Of a stretch of 61,571 bases of DNA, positions 8,670-17,088 are shown piece by piece; the stretch's first letter is position 1, and each line of letters opens with the position of its first letter. Origin of the DNA: Candidatus Cloacimonadota bacterium (lineage in GTDB: Bacteria; Cloacimonadota; Cloacimonadia; Cloacimonadales; Cloacimonadaceae). The notes under the pieces were generated by a model. It had not been told where the DNA came from. It saw nothing but the letters and a program-made list of their open reading frames with translations, and ran no database searches. The stretch is taken from assembly GCA_028706475.1 (NCBI GenBank), contig JAQWBI010000007.1:1-61571 (forward strand), in the 5' to 3' direction. Both the position numbers and the translations under genes were made by a program.

Positions 8670-9206
8670 ATGAAAGAAGTAAGATCAGTTAAAGACCTGT
8701 ATCAGAATGCGAACTACTGCCAGTCATGTGGCGGACGACTTGAGCTAAAGGAAGATCGGGAAGGCAAGCTTCGCGGCATCTGCCCTACTTGTGGCTTTAT
8801 CCTGTATAAGAATCCCATCCCTGCTGTAGCAATATTCGCTTTGAATGATAACAGCGAACTCCTCCTGGTAAAACGTCTCTACGAACCAAGAGCCGGAATG
8901 TGGGCATTACCCAGCGGTTATATAGAGATCAATATGAGTCCCCAAGAAAACGCTATTTCAGAGATGGAAGAAGAAACAGGGCTACTGGGAGAAGTAGATC
9001 ACTTCATCGATTGGTATTATGGTTATAGTCCCATCTATCTCAGAACTCTCAGTTTGGGCTTCAGAATGAGAATAATCGGTGGAGAGCTACATGCCGGCGA
9101 TGATGCGGAAGACACCAGATTCTTCCAACTGGACAAACTACCCCCAATAGCTTTTGACGCACATAGGCATTATATCAAACTGGAAACAGGCATCAATGCC
9201 CGCTAA
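8670..9206 (+). CDS. Nudix hydrolase with N-terminal zinc ribbon
   Basis: It probably hydrolyses a nucleoside-diphosphate derivative; the substrate is unknown. Residues about 14-40 carry a zinc ribbon (CQSCGG...CPTCGF). The Nudix box near residue 85 reads GYIEINMSPQENAISEMEEE then TGL. The catalytic EMEEETG half is intact, but the glutamate expected at the seventh position is Met and the arginine before the first helix glutamate is Ser. ATG 8670 is chosen; a TTG at 8661 is also in frame, and neither has a strong ribosome site. The next gene starts eleven bases after the stop with AAGGAG. Confidence 0.85.
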   Translation: MKEVRSVKDLYQNANYCQSCGGRLELKEDREGKLRGICPTCGFILYKNPIPAVAIFALNDNSELLLVKRLYEPRAGMWALPSGYIEINMSPQENAISEMEEETGLLGEVDHFIDWYYGYSPIYLRTLSLGFRMRIIGGELHAGDDAEDTRFFQLDKLPPIAFDAHRHYIKLETGINAR

Positions 9207-9216
9207 GGAGGTTCCC

Positions 9217-9891
9217 TTGAAGCTTAGATACTTTGCCCATGCTTCCTTCCAGATTATTACTGATGAAGGGATAAGTATCATTATCGATCCTTGGTTGGAT
9301 CAGAATTCTCTATCTCCAGTGAAGTCAAATGAAATAAAAGCAAACTATATACTGCTGTCACATGCCCATGGTGATCATTGCAGTGATGCTTTGAAGATTG
9401 CAGATAAGAATGCTTTAGTAGTAGCTGTATCTGAGCTGGCAGGTTACTACAAAGCAGCCGGATGTAAGACACACGCCATGCAGATTGGTGGTGCTTTCCA
9501 ATTCGATTTTGGCTCTGTGAGATTCGTAAAAGCGGAACATGGCAGCATGACTCCTGATGGCAGATATGGGGGACTTGCCGCCGGAATAATCGTGACCATC
9601 GATGGGATATCAATATACCACATGGGAGACACAGGCTTGTTTGGAGACATCAGATTGATCGCTGAAATGCACAAAATTGACTATCTGCTTGTACCCATCG
9701 GCGGCAATTATACCATGGATCCTGCGGACGCAGCTATCGCCTGTTCCTGGCTGAAACCCCGCCTCGCCATTCCCATGCATTACAACACTTTCCCGCTAAT
9801 AAAGCAAGATCCCGCACATTTTGCAGAGCTTTGCAAAGTGCACGGGATCATAGTGAAGATAATGCAACCAGGAGAGACAATCAACCTTTAA
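9217..9891 (+). CDS. UPF0173 metal-dependent hydrolase (beta-lactamase fold)
   Basis: A 224-residue cytoplasmic metallo-beta-lactamase-fold protein of the UPF0173/YtkL group. Metal-binding signatures are LSHAHGDHCSDA near residue 49, EHGSMTPDG near 107, YHMGDTGLF near 133 and PMHYNTF near 186. TTG at 9217 is taken as start because AAGGAG at 9205-9210 is ideally placed and the family N-terminus (KLRYFAHASF) begins there; the frame is open upstream only inside the Nudix gene. The substrate is unknown for the family. Its end overlaps the convergent tpx gene by 11 bases. Confidence 0.88.
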   Translation: MKLRYFAHASFQIITDEGISIIIDPWLDQNSLSPVKSNEIKANYILLSHAHGDHCSDALKIADKNALVVAVSELAGYYKAAGCKTHAMQIGGAFQFDFGSVRFVKAEHGSMTPDGRYGGLAAGIIVTIDGISIYHMGDTGLFGDIRLIAEMHKIDYLLVPIGGNYTMDPADAAIACSWLKPRLAIPMHYNTFPLIKQDPAHFAELCKVHGIIVKIMQPGETINL

Positions 9892-10384
9892 GCGCGTCCA
9901 AAGCCGCCTGATAGTTGGGCTCATGTACAATGTCATCGACCAGCTCGGTATATACTACCTTGCCTTGATCATCGATTACTACTACTGCACGAGCTAATAA
10001 ACCTGCCATAGAACCGTCCATGATCTCCAGGCCATAGTCCTTGCCAAAATTCCGGTCTCGCATCTCAGATAGCGTATAAACCCTGTCTATACCTTCTGCT
10101 CCACAGAATCTCCCCAAAGCAAAGGGTAAATCTCTGGATATTCCCAATACAACCGTATTTTCCAGTGCTGCTGCTTCAGCGTTGAATTTGCGGACGCTTG
10201 TAGCACACACACCAGTATCGATGGAAGGATATATGTTCAATAGTATCTTCTTCCCCTTATATTGATCCAAACTAACGTCCGTCAGATCCCCGGCAGTTAG
10301 CACAAAATTCTTTGCGATCGTTCCCGGTTTGGGCATCTCCCCTATTGTGTTGATTGGATTGCCTTTTAGTTTTATTTTAGCCAT
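9881..10384 (-). CDS. tpx: Thiol peroxidase
   Basis: An atypical 2-Cys peroxiredoxin that reduces hydroperoxides with thioredoxin. The peroxidatic cysteine is in SIDTGVCATSVRKF near residue 60 and the resolving cysteine in RFCGAEG near 93; both are present. Its 167 residues match the family. GAGGT lies upstream of the ATG. It suits an oxygen-sensitive anaerobe carrying hydrogenase and ferredoxin enzymes. It is convergent with, and overlaps, the UPF0173 gene at the 3' end. Confidence 0.95.
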   Translation of the reverse strand: MAKIKLKGNPINTIGEMPKPGTIAKNFVLTAGDLTDVSLDQYKGKKILLNIYPSIDTGVCATSVRKFNAEAAALENTVVLGISRDLPFALGRFCGAEGIDRVYTLSEMRDRNFGKDYGLEIMDGSMAGLLARAVVVIDDQGKVVYTELVDDIVHEPNYQAALDALKG

Positions 10385-10500
10385 TGTATTACCTCGTTTG
10401 TTTGATATTCTACTTATATGATAGGCATTTTGTCCAGAAATGCAAATCCATTATTAATCCGATCCGGATGATCCTTGCATCCCCTGTTTGCCAACCAGAG

Positions 10501-10588
10501 ATCAAGCAGATATAATCGTGTGATAAAGCAGTGCTCACTCGATGATAACGGGATGATATCTACTTCAGACCTCGATAACTTAAAGGGA
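10501..10588 (+). repeat. Dispersed palindromic intergenic repeat, copy 1
   Basis: It shares the 15-mer TCACTCGATGATAAC (10535-10549) with copies at 25195-25209 and, inverted, 35451-35465, plus flanks AAGCAGATATAA before it and GATATCTACTTCA after it. GATAT at 10509 and ATATC at 10556 form the outer arms. The following TCGATAACTTAAAGGGA resembles the same position of the 35 kb copy. It lies between tpx and the 3' end of the GNAT-fusion gene. Confidence 0.75.
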
Positions 10589-10599
10589 CTGTGCTGTTC

Positions 10600-13500
10600 T
10601 TAGGCTTTAGTGAGCTTGATCCGTAACAAATCCTGTGCCATTTTATCATTCAAGTTTGCGTTCGAAAAAACAATGAATATTGGATCAAGGATATCTCCGG
10701 CTTTGCAAAGCTCTCTACTATATACCATATTGCGCGCCATGAGATATTGTGCTTTTACAGTAAACGCTGAGTGCCCGTATAAATCGGACATTACATTCAT
10801 GCTGATCTTCTCATTGCGAATTCTGCTCACAGCGTAGTTTCCTTGCGGATAGCAGGCGTATTCTGATTTACGATACTCTTGCCAATTCCCATGTTCATCC
10901 AAGAAGCCGAATACTGCGTCAGGAAGCACATTTTTGCTGTTTACAAAGATGTATTGATAGAAGGATTCGTATCCTGTACGTTTGGGCCAGGAGACGATTT
11001 CCACACTGTTCAGCAGAACAGGAATTCCTGGCATTGTAAGGAACAATGACCTGTATCTTGCTCCCTTGAGGAACTCAATCTCTTCTATTGCGGTTTCCCA
11101 GCTAAGTCCCTGCCACAGATTTTGATACTGATCATAATAATCAGCTCTCTGCAGAACGTGCTTTTCACGCAGCAGCTTGGCTTCATTCATGGAGCTTGGC
11201 ATCATAAACAATCCCCCCACAAAGGGATTTCTACCGGCTCTGGGGCCGAAGTCTGGTTCTGCGGACTCTAGGCATTCAATAACATCCATTTTCAAGCTTG
11301 ATATAAGAGGGAATCTATTGTCTTTTGCAGCACTAAAGCTGAGTGAGCCATTATTGATAGTGATCTCAGACGCGCCTTCATGTGTATCTATGGTGCCAAC
11401 ACTATTTAGAATCAAGCGTTTACAATCCAGATCGAAATATGGGAAACGCAGCTTTGCATCCAGAATACTAAGTCCCGCATTATCCAGGGGCAAGCTGTGG
11501 ATGGTATCTTCCGTTGCGGAAGCTGAATAGTTTTGAGAGGGAATTTCCAGAGTATGCTCCAAACTCAATTTATGGTGATGCACTGGCTTGAGAGCAATTA
11601 CATCCGGAAATATCGGATTGTGATTGTTGCTTATCACATCAACGCTATTGTAATGAGCAGGAGAATCAAAGCTCTTTCCCATTACGAAATTCCTAAATGC
11701 CCCAGCAGATTGGAAGAGATTGTGATACACTCTGATCGCAGGACTCTTCATATCCATTGTAGATTTGATATCTGCAAGAGCTACATCCAATAGCAGGAAG
11801 TTGTATTCAAAGGAAAGATTCCAGCCTTTATGCCAAGTAAGGCAGTGTGTGTTGTCACTGCTCTGTTTAGCAAAAATCCAGGGTTCGGATATTGAATTGG
11901 GATCGAAATCATCCAAAGTTAACTGATCGCAATCTGTAAGCATACTTATCACTTCAGAATTCTGCATAAACTTGCATTCCTTGATGTAAAAAGATATTCT
12001 TTGCCGCAAATTCAAGTCCATTGCATCATCAGGTATATTCTGAAACTTGAAAACAAGATCCAATTCACCGGAAGGAAACAATGTGAAAACCTTGGAAAAC
12101 TTTAATCCGATGTGTTTTCTGCTCTCATAGAATACTTCCATACTTGCAGAGTCTCCGGATTGGCTATAGCAAATCCTCTCAGGGTCTTGTTCTTCAAATT
12201 CGCCGCTATATGGCTGCCCAAAATCACAGGGGGAGTATCTTGTAGTAGTGGGTTTCTGGTCGGAGTAAAAATATGCCCAATTATTCTGATTTTTTAGCGG
12301 CATTTTCACATAGCTGTTAGCGGCTATGATAAAGGCATCGCTTTTTGTGCCTTTTGCATCACATCCCCGGTTTGTAAGTATCGGTGTGCTTTCATGTGTG
12401 AAATATTGCTGTTCTGTGGAATCCTGAGTTTTAACTTTCACCTCTATTTCAGGATTGTAGACTGCGGAGCCGCTTGTTTGATATCGGAGAGTATAGGTTT
12501 GTTTCTCTCGAGCGTTCAGGCTTATCTCAAGTACCTTTGTTTGGATTTGTACTTTATCATCATCGGGAAAGATCAATCTGAAACTTGCTGGGACTTCCAA
12601 CATACTCTCCACATTCAAGTACATATATTGATCCGTATCAGTTTGAACCGGTCCATAGCTCAGTAGTTTGATATCGAGAGGTTGGAATATTTCCTGAGAT
12701 ATACCCAAGACTACTGACTTGCCTGCTACGCATAGTTTTGTCTTAATTGCAGGTAGTACTTCCCATTCGCTGGTTGCTCCGTCAAAAAAGAGCGGAGTGT
12801 ATTCAGCATCTATTGTTCTTGATGGTTCGGCTTTAGCGTTAAGTTTCAGCTTATAATCGATGAGTTCGTTGTCTTCACTTTTCAATGAGAAATCGTTGTA
12901 ATCGGGACTAAAACTCTCATAATGGAATTTTATAGAGTATTTTAAACCAAAAACTACTTTTGCTCTGTTTGCTTTACAACTGATGTGAAAATCCGGGCTA
13001 TGGATCTCCACAATCTCCCTTGATCCTTTTTCTACGACCACTTTCAAGCTTTTTCCATCTTTCTGCCAAAGGTAGGAGTAATATGTGAAACCGTTTTCCT
13101 TCTCTCCGTCAGTAATGATCGACAGATCTCGTACCTGGTCTTTATACCAGTTAAAATAGTCAAAATATGGGGCCAACAATTCATGACTAATGATTCCAGG
13201 GAGATAGTTCAACAGATAAGTGCTGGGATTTTGCATCTCTTGCCAGAAGAAACCACATTTTTTGTATAATGGTATAGCTTTAGTGTTTCCCGGCCATGTA
13301 AACAGGCTTAGCACCGGAATCTTGAGTTCTAGTGTTTTATATACACAGGCGTGAAGTAGTTTCTTGCCAATTCCACAACCGTGATAATCTGGTAGAACGT
13401 TCAGCATACAAATATGAGTCTGTTTCTTTGCTTCACACAAGATATCCACATATCCCAATACCTGATCTTTATACAGGGCTACATATTGTGCCACAGCTGA

Positions 13501-13653
13501 GCTGTTTGCCTGTTCTGAGATAACCTGCTCTGTGCTGTAGTTGAACACCATACCATTCCATTCTGAACTGCTATTGTTCCACATTTCCGCTAATCCCGCG
13601 GCATGCTTTGGTTCATATTCACAAATAACAATGTCATCGTAATTCAGTTTCAT
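10600..13653 (-). CDS. GNAT acetyltransferase fused to a very large beta-rich domain
   Basis: A 1017-residue protein. Residues about 5-140 are a GNAT N-acetyltransferase domain: the acetyl-CoA loop is LPDYHGCGIGKKLLHAC near residue 88, and AIPLYKKCGF near 128 is the usual C-terminal motif. The remaining ~870 residues are rich in predicted beta strands and aromatic residues and contain no motif I can name; parts look like glycoside- or sugar-binding beta sandwiches. There is no signal peptide, so it should be cytoplasmic. The gene stands alone. The acceptor substrate is unknown; carbohydrate or cell-wall precursor acetylation is only a guess. Confidence 0.75.
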   Translation of the reverse strand: MKLNYDDIVICEYEPKHAAGLAEMWNNSSSEWNGMVFNYSTEQVISEQANSSAVAQYVALYKDQVLGYVDILCEAKKQTHICMLNVLPDYHGCGIGKKLLHACVYKTLELKIPVLSLFTWPGNTKAIPLYKKCGFFWQEMQNPSTYLLNYLPGIISHELLAPYFDYFNWYKDQVRDLSIITDGEKENGFTYYSYLWQKDGKSLKVVVEKGSREIVEIHSPDFHISCKANRAKVVFGLKYSIKFHYESFSPDYNDFSLKSEDNELIDYKLKLNAKAEPSRTIDAEYTPLFFDGATSEWEVLPAIKTKLCVAGKSVVLGISQEIFQPLDIKLLSYGPVQTDTDQYMYLNVESMLEVPASFRLIFPDDDKVQIQTKVLEISLNAREKQTYTLRYQTSGSAVYNPEIEVKVKTQDSTEQQYFTHESTPILTNRGCDAKGTKSDAFIIAANSYVKMPLKNQNNWAYFYSDQKPTTTRYSPCDFGQPYSGEFEEQDPERICYSQSGDSASMEVFYESRKHIGLKFSKVFTLFPSGELDLVFKFQNIPDDAMDLNLRQRISFYIKECKFMQNSEVISMLTDCDQLTLDDFDPNSISEPWIFAKQSSDNTHCLTWHKGWNLSFEYNFLLLDVALADIKSTMDMKSPAIRVYHNLFQSAGAFRNFVMGKSFDSPAHYNSVDVISNNHNPIFPDVIALKPVHHHKLSLEHTLEIPSQNYSASATEDTIHSLPLDNAGLSILDAKLRFPYFDLDCKRLILNSVGTIDTHEGASEITINNGSLSFSAAKDNRFPLISSLKMDVIECLESAEPDFGPRAGRNPFVGGLFMMPSSMNEAKLLREKHVLQRADYYDQYQNLWQGLSWETAIEEIEFLKGARYRSLFLTMPGIPVLLNSVEIVSWPKRTGYESFYQYIFVNSKNVLPDAVFGFLDEHGNWQEYRKSEYACYPQGNYAVSRIRNEKISMNVMSDLYGHSAFTVKAQYLMARNMVYSRELCKAGDILDPIFIVFSNANLNDKMAQDLLRIKLTKA

Positions 13654-13688
13654 TCCTTCTCCATAAACAGTGATTACTTGAGTATGCT

Positions 13689-13717
13689 ACTTAATTCGTA
13701 ACGATGTCAACTGTCAA
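13689..13717 (-). promoter_or_regulatory. Weak candidate promoter for the GNAT-fusion gene
   Basis: On the minus strand two TTGACA boxes lie in tandem (13712-13717 and 13705-13710). The first has TTAAGT 17 bases downstream, a poor -10 box; the second has TAGCAT at 15 bases. The pair of perfect -35 boxes is the main evidence. Confidence 0.3.
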
Positions 13718-14180
13718 TATGTTTCTCTCCGATCATAACTCCATAGACATTCTTTCAATGGTTCAAACCAGCTTGATAGTCTCCTGTCGTTCTTGCGTGA
13801 GTATTGTGTGAGTGGTTATGCCATTTTTTGACGAACATTCAGCCATATAGTACTCTGCATCTTATAATTGAGGAAATGCCCGAATATCTGGCTCTACGCT
13901 ATCGCTATAACCTGATAGCAGTATGCCTGATAATGAGAGTGCACACAAGTCCAAGAGTAACCGATTATCACCGTCGAACAGGACTTTAGACTTACGGGGA
14001 CAGTTGCATATGCTAAATGTGTGGAAGAAATACACAGATTCCAGATAGTGATTCGAATCTAGCACAAATTTTAACACGTAATCGTTTGACATTTTTGCAG
14101 TTGATCCAAAATGGACTACCCAATCTGAAACTAATCTCAGCGGCTATAACGTTTTACGGAGCGATTCTCAACGAAGGATG
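13718..14180. other. Non-coding stretch, no gene recognised
   Basis: Stop codons are frequent in all frames and nothing resembles a known gene or RNA. It leads into the decayed secreted-protein tail at 14181, so some of it may be older coding sequence beyond recognition. Confidence 0.4.
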
Positions 14181-14303
14181 AAACCATCTGACTTGGGATG
14201 GGAAAGATACCTATGGTAAAAAATGTGCGGAAGCGGCGTTTTCTTCGTAAGAGTATCGGGAAAGGGTCTTAACCTTCAATACAAGATTGTCCTGATGAAA
14301 TAG
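14181..14303 (+). pseudogene. Remnant of a secreted protein: FlgD/type IX-style C-terminal tail
   Basis: Reading forward, NHLTWDGKDTYGKKC (about 14182-14226) continues after a frame change as GSGVFFVRVSGKGLNLQYKI and VLMK, followed by a stop at 14301-14303. This is the conserved end of FlgD-type sorting tails (compare WNGRDKNNHTVASGVYFYR and MLLMK at the end of the gene at 59479). A stop codon lies just upstream and one frameshift lies inside. No N-terminal part is recognisable. A strong terminator follows. Confidence 0.6.
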
Positions 14304-14327
14304 TATCAAATGACTATAGGATGTCTT

Positions 14328-14365
14328 AAAGCCTTGCTTACCAAAGAAGCAAGGCTTTTTATTTT
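14328..14365 (+). terminator. Rho-independent terminator
   Basis: A perfect 12 bp stem (AAAGCCTTGCTT at 14328-14339 with AAGCAAGGCTTT at 14347-14358) has a 7-base loop and is followed by TTATTTT. It lies just after the dead secreted-protein tail and has outlived that gene. It also insulates the hydrogenase locus. Confidence 0.85.
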
Positions 14366-14497
14366 CTCTAAATAGCTCACGGTCTCTCTGATTACTCATA
14401 ACGATCCCACAAACTGTACACACAGACCACAAGCATCAATATCCATGCAGAAATTTGCCAGGGAAAGCTTTTATATTAGCTATCCATCCGAATTGTA

Positions 14498-14546
14498 TAT
14501 AATACCGCACTTTTCGCTTGACTGATATACAGGATTTATTGATAGT
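14498..14546 (+). promoter_or_regulatory. Candidate promoter region of the hydrogenase locus
   Basis: TTGACT at 14518-14523 and GATAGT at 14541-14546 are 17 bases apart and lie 32 bases before the first gene. A separate perfect TATAAT at 14498-14503 has no good -35 box. Only the general location is credible. The rest of 14366-14577 shows nothing else recognisable. Confidence 0.35.
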
Positions 14547-14577
14547 GAATTCTAGTAAAAATACAAGGTGATATTGA

Positions 14578-14925
14578 ATGACTCTCAGAGATATCGTCAC
14601 TTTGCTGGAAGGCGAAGTGCTATTCCCGGAAGCTGATCTGGACAGGGAAGTGCCCTGCGCTTTTGCGTCTGATATGATTTCCGACATTCTCATGTGTACT
14701 AAAGAGCCAACCCTACTCCTCACTGGGCTTACAAACAACCAGGTAATCCGCCTTAGCGATATGATCGATCTTTCCGGTATAGTCTTTGTACGCGGAAAGC
14801 GTCCTTTGCAGGATGTGATCGATATGGCTGCTGAACGGGGATTGCCCATCATTTCTACCAAGTTTACTCTCTATCGCAGTAGCGGCTTACTATACAATGC
14901 TGGTTTACGCAGCTGTAAGATTTGA
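14578..14925 (+). CDS. DRTGG-domain protein (first copy)
   Basis: A 115-residue single-domain protein of the DRTGG type that recurs in [FeFe]-hydrogenase operons. The pattern CAFASDMISDILMCTK, LLTGLTNNQVIRLSDM and GIVFVRGKRPLQDV, ending in KFTLYRSSGLLYNAGL, matches the accessory hydrogenase DRTGG proteins. The fold is related to phosphotransacetylase and CBS-linked ligand-binding domains; the ligand is unknown. AAGGTGA precedes the ATG. It heads a run of twelve same-strand genes with very short gaps and has a paralogue at 16738. Confidence 0.82.
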   Translation: MTLRDIVTLLEGEVLFPEADLDREVPCAFASDMISDILMCTKEPTLLLTGLTNNQVIRLSDMIDLSGIVFVRGKRPLQDVIDMAAERGLPIISTKFTLYRSSGLLYNAGLRSCKI

Positions 14926-14931
14926 GCAGAT

Positions 14932-15423
14932 ATGGCAGAGTATTGGTATATAGCCGAAGGTTTTGAAGAGCGGGTAAACAGCTATTTGACCCACAATGGC
15001 GAATCTGAGGTAGATATGATGTTTTCAGTACCGGAAAAGGACTTTAATACAGCAGGAAAGGGATCTTCCGAATTGAAGATCCTCCTGAAGCGATTGGGGG
15101 TAAATTCCGATATCCTACGCCGGATCGCGGTTGCCTCCTATGAAGCAGAGATCAACGTAGCCGCTCACTCCAAAGGAGGAATAATGCACAGTGCGGTTCA
15201 CGACGATTTTATCCACATTCGCTTTGAGGATGAAGGGCCTGGTATCAGTGACATCGAACAAGCCATGATTCCCGGTTTTTCTACCGCCGATGAGCTGGTT
15301 CGTGAACTTGGTTTTGGAGCTGGCCTTGGTTTACCAAACATCAAAAAAAACAGCGATGCCATGCATATTGTCTCTGAGCATGGTTCTTCCACCTTGGTGG
15401 AGTTCATAGTTTTCTTTTCTTAA
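14932..15423 (+). CDS. RsbW-like GHKL ATPase
   Basis: A 163-residue ATP-binding protein of the anti-sigma/serine-kinase type. The N-box lies in VASYEAEINVAAHSKGG near residue 65, the G1 box is FEDEGPGISD near 100, and GFGAGLGLPNIKKNSD near 125 is the G2 region. No dimerisation or histidine domain is present. In RsbW-type proteins such domains phosphorylate an anti-anti-sigma factor or bind a sigma factor; neither partner is encoded nearby. It begins six bases after the DRTGG gene. A role in signalling from the sensory hydrogenase next to it is inference. Confidence 0.82.
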   Translation: MAEYWYIAEGFEERVNSYLTHNGESEVDMMFSVPEKDFNTAGKGSSELKILLKRLGVNSDILRRIAVASYEAEINVAAHSKGGIMHSAVHDDFIHIRFEDEGPGISDIEQAMIPGFSTADELVRELGFGAGLGLPNIKKNSDAMHIVSEHGSSTLVEFIVFFS

Positions 15424-15428
15424 GCATT

Positions 15429-16715
15429 ATGAATAAGAAAGACAGCAAATACTTTCATGCCATACAGATCCTGGAAGACAACTGTACTGGTTGTACGGCT
15501 TGTGTGAGAGTCTGCCCCACTGAAGCCATTAGAGTGCGTGATCGCAAGGCGTATATAGATCCCTATCGTTGTGTGGATTGCGGCAATTGTGTAACTGCTT
15601 GCGAATTCCATGCTATCATTCCTTCCAGCGATCCCCTGGATATCATCAACAACTTTAAATACACTGTCGCCATTATTTCTTCCAGTTTCTTTGGTCAGTT
15701 TTCTGAGGACATCAGTTATGGTAATGCCAAGCAAGCCATCTTACAGCTTGGTTTTAACGAAGTAGCAGAAGAGGCGATGGTTACGGATTTCATGATCTCT
15801 GTGATTCGCCTGTACATTCGCGAACACCGGGATAAAAGGCCGATCCTCAGCAGCAATTGCCCCGCAGTAGTACGCCTTATTCAAGTGAAGTATCCTTCGC
15901 TCTTGCCCAGTCTGTATCATGAAGAAGCCCCTATGAGCATTTTAACCCGCTATTTGCGGGACAGAATCTCCAAGGAACAGCATTTGAACGATAATGAGAT
16001 TGGTATCTTTCTGATCGTACCCTGCGTGGCTCACGTTACAGCAGTACACCAACCTGAAGGAGCATACAAACACCTGCAGGATGGAGCTTTCTCTACTGGA
16101 ATGATCTATGGCAAAGTGCGCGAGATCATCAAAGATGTACAGAACAATCCACAAACCATCGATACTTATCCCCAAGGACTCGCTTGGGCGCTATCAGGAG
16201 TGCAGGCAGAACTGGTGGACACAGACGACATTCGCACTCTCTCTGTAAATGGCGTGGAAAATGTAATGGACATACTATCCAAAGTGGAAGATCACTATCT
16301 GGATCAATATGACTATATCGTTCTGAGAAGTTGCACAAACGGTTGTGTAGGTGGATGCCTGAACGTGGAGAATCCTTTTGTGGCAATGAGTCGCATCAAA
16401 AAGATGAGCAAAGAAGGTGAAGGAAGCGAGATCCATGTGGAAGAACTGGAACGTTTGCACGCTGCCGGAGAATTCTCAGTTTCCCCACTGGCTCCACGAC
16501 CCATTATGGAGTTGGATAAAGACATCAAGAAAGCCATTCAAAAGATGAAGAAGATCAACGAATTCCTCACGATGCTTCCCGGCTTGAATTGCAGCGCCTG
16601 TGGCAGCCCCACTTGTTACGCTCTGGCAGAGGACATTGTTTTGGGCAAAGCATCGATCGATGATTGCGTAGTCCTTCAACGCGGCAAGAGTAGCGATGCA
16701 GATGAAGATGAATAA
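15429..16715 (+). CDS. Sensory-type [FeFe]-hydrogenase-like protein
   Basis: A 428-residue protein. Residues 15-60 hold two [4Fe-4S] motifs (CTGCTACVRVCP and CVDCGNCVTAC). The H-cluster domain follows with altered loops: SSNCPAVVRL near residue 140, IVPCVAHV near 195 and RSCTNGCVGGC near 300. Four candidate ligand cysteines remain, but the proton-relay cysteine of the canonical TSCCP is Asn and the second-loop Lys is His. The C-terminus has a further Fe-S motif (CSACGSPTC plus a later Cys, near 390). Such divergent enzymes, placed beside GHKL and PHP proteins, are thought to be H2 or redox sensors rather than main catalysts. No PAS domain is fused here. Confidence 0.82.
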   Translation: MNKKDSKYFHAIQILEDNCTGCTACVRVCPTEAIRVRDRKAYIDPYRCVDCGNCVTACEFHAIIPSSDPLDIINNFKYTVAIISSSFFGQFSEDISYGNAKQAILQLGFNEVAEEAMVTDFMISVIRLYIREHRDKRPILSSNCPAVVRLIQVKYPSLLPSLYHEEAPMSILTRYLRDRISKEQHLNDNEIGIFLIVPCVAHVTAVHQPEGAYKHLQDGAFSTGMIYGKVREIIKDVQNNPQTIDTYPQGLAWALSGVQAELVDTDDIRTLSVNGVENVMDILSKVEDHYLDQYDYIVLRSCTNGCVGGCLNVENPFVAMSRIKKMSKEGEGSEIHVEELERLHAAGEFSVSPLAPRPIMELDKDIKKAIQKMKKINEFLTMLPGLNCSACGSPTCYALAEDIVLGKASIDDCVVLQRGKSSDADEDE

Positions 16716-16737
16716 TTAGAATAATAAGGATATTATT

Positions 16738-17079
16738 ATGAGCAAATTAAGCGACTACATTGTCAAGGTCAACGGCAAGAACCTTACTCCCGCTATGGAT
16801 CCGGAAAACATAGAGATATCCGGTGCGTATGTGAGCGATATGCTTAGCGATGTGATGGGTTCAGCAAAGCCAGACCAGGCTTGGATCACTATCATGAAGC
16901 ACATGAACGTGGTAGCTGTGGCGTCTATGACCGGAATCCCCGTGATTATCTTTGCCAAAGGGAATGTGCCTGATGATGCCGTATGCGACAAGGCTTTGGA
17001 AGAAGGCATCTGCCTGATAAGCAGCACTCTGGATACCTTCAGCCTGGCCGGAATATTGTATCAAACCTTGGGTCTATAA
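16738..17079 (+). CDS. DRTGG-domain protein (second copy)
   Basis: A 113-residue paralogue of the protein at 14578, with the same order of motifs: GAYVSDMLSDVMGSAKPDQA, then an alpha/beta core, GIPVIIFAKGNVPDD, and CLISSTLDTFSLAGILYQTL at the end. AAGGATATTATT precedes the ATG. It follows the sensory hydrogenase and precedes the PHP protein, the order seen in other bacterial hydrogenase accessory blocks. The ligand is unknown. Confidence 0.82.
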   Translation: MSKLSDYIVKVNGKNLTPAMDPENIEISGAYVSDMLSDVMGSAKPDQAWITIMKHMNVVAVASMTGIPVIIFAKGNVPDDAVCDKALEEGICLISSTLDTFSLAGILYQTLGL

Positions 17080-17088
17080 CAACATCCC

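Noticed and set aside
14041-14075. Possible tRNA T-arm (ATTCGAATC)
   Set aside because: No acceptor stem, anticodon arm or CCA-end can be paired around it.
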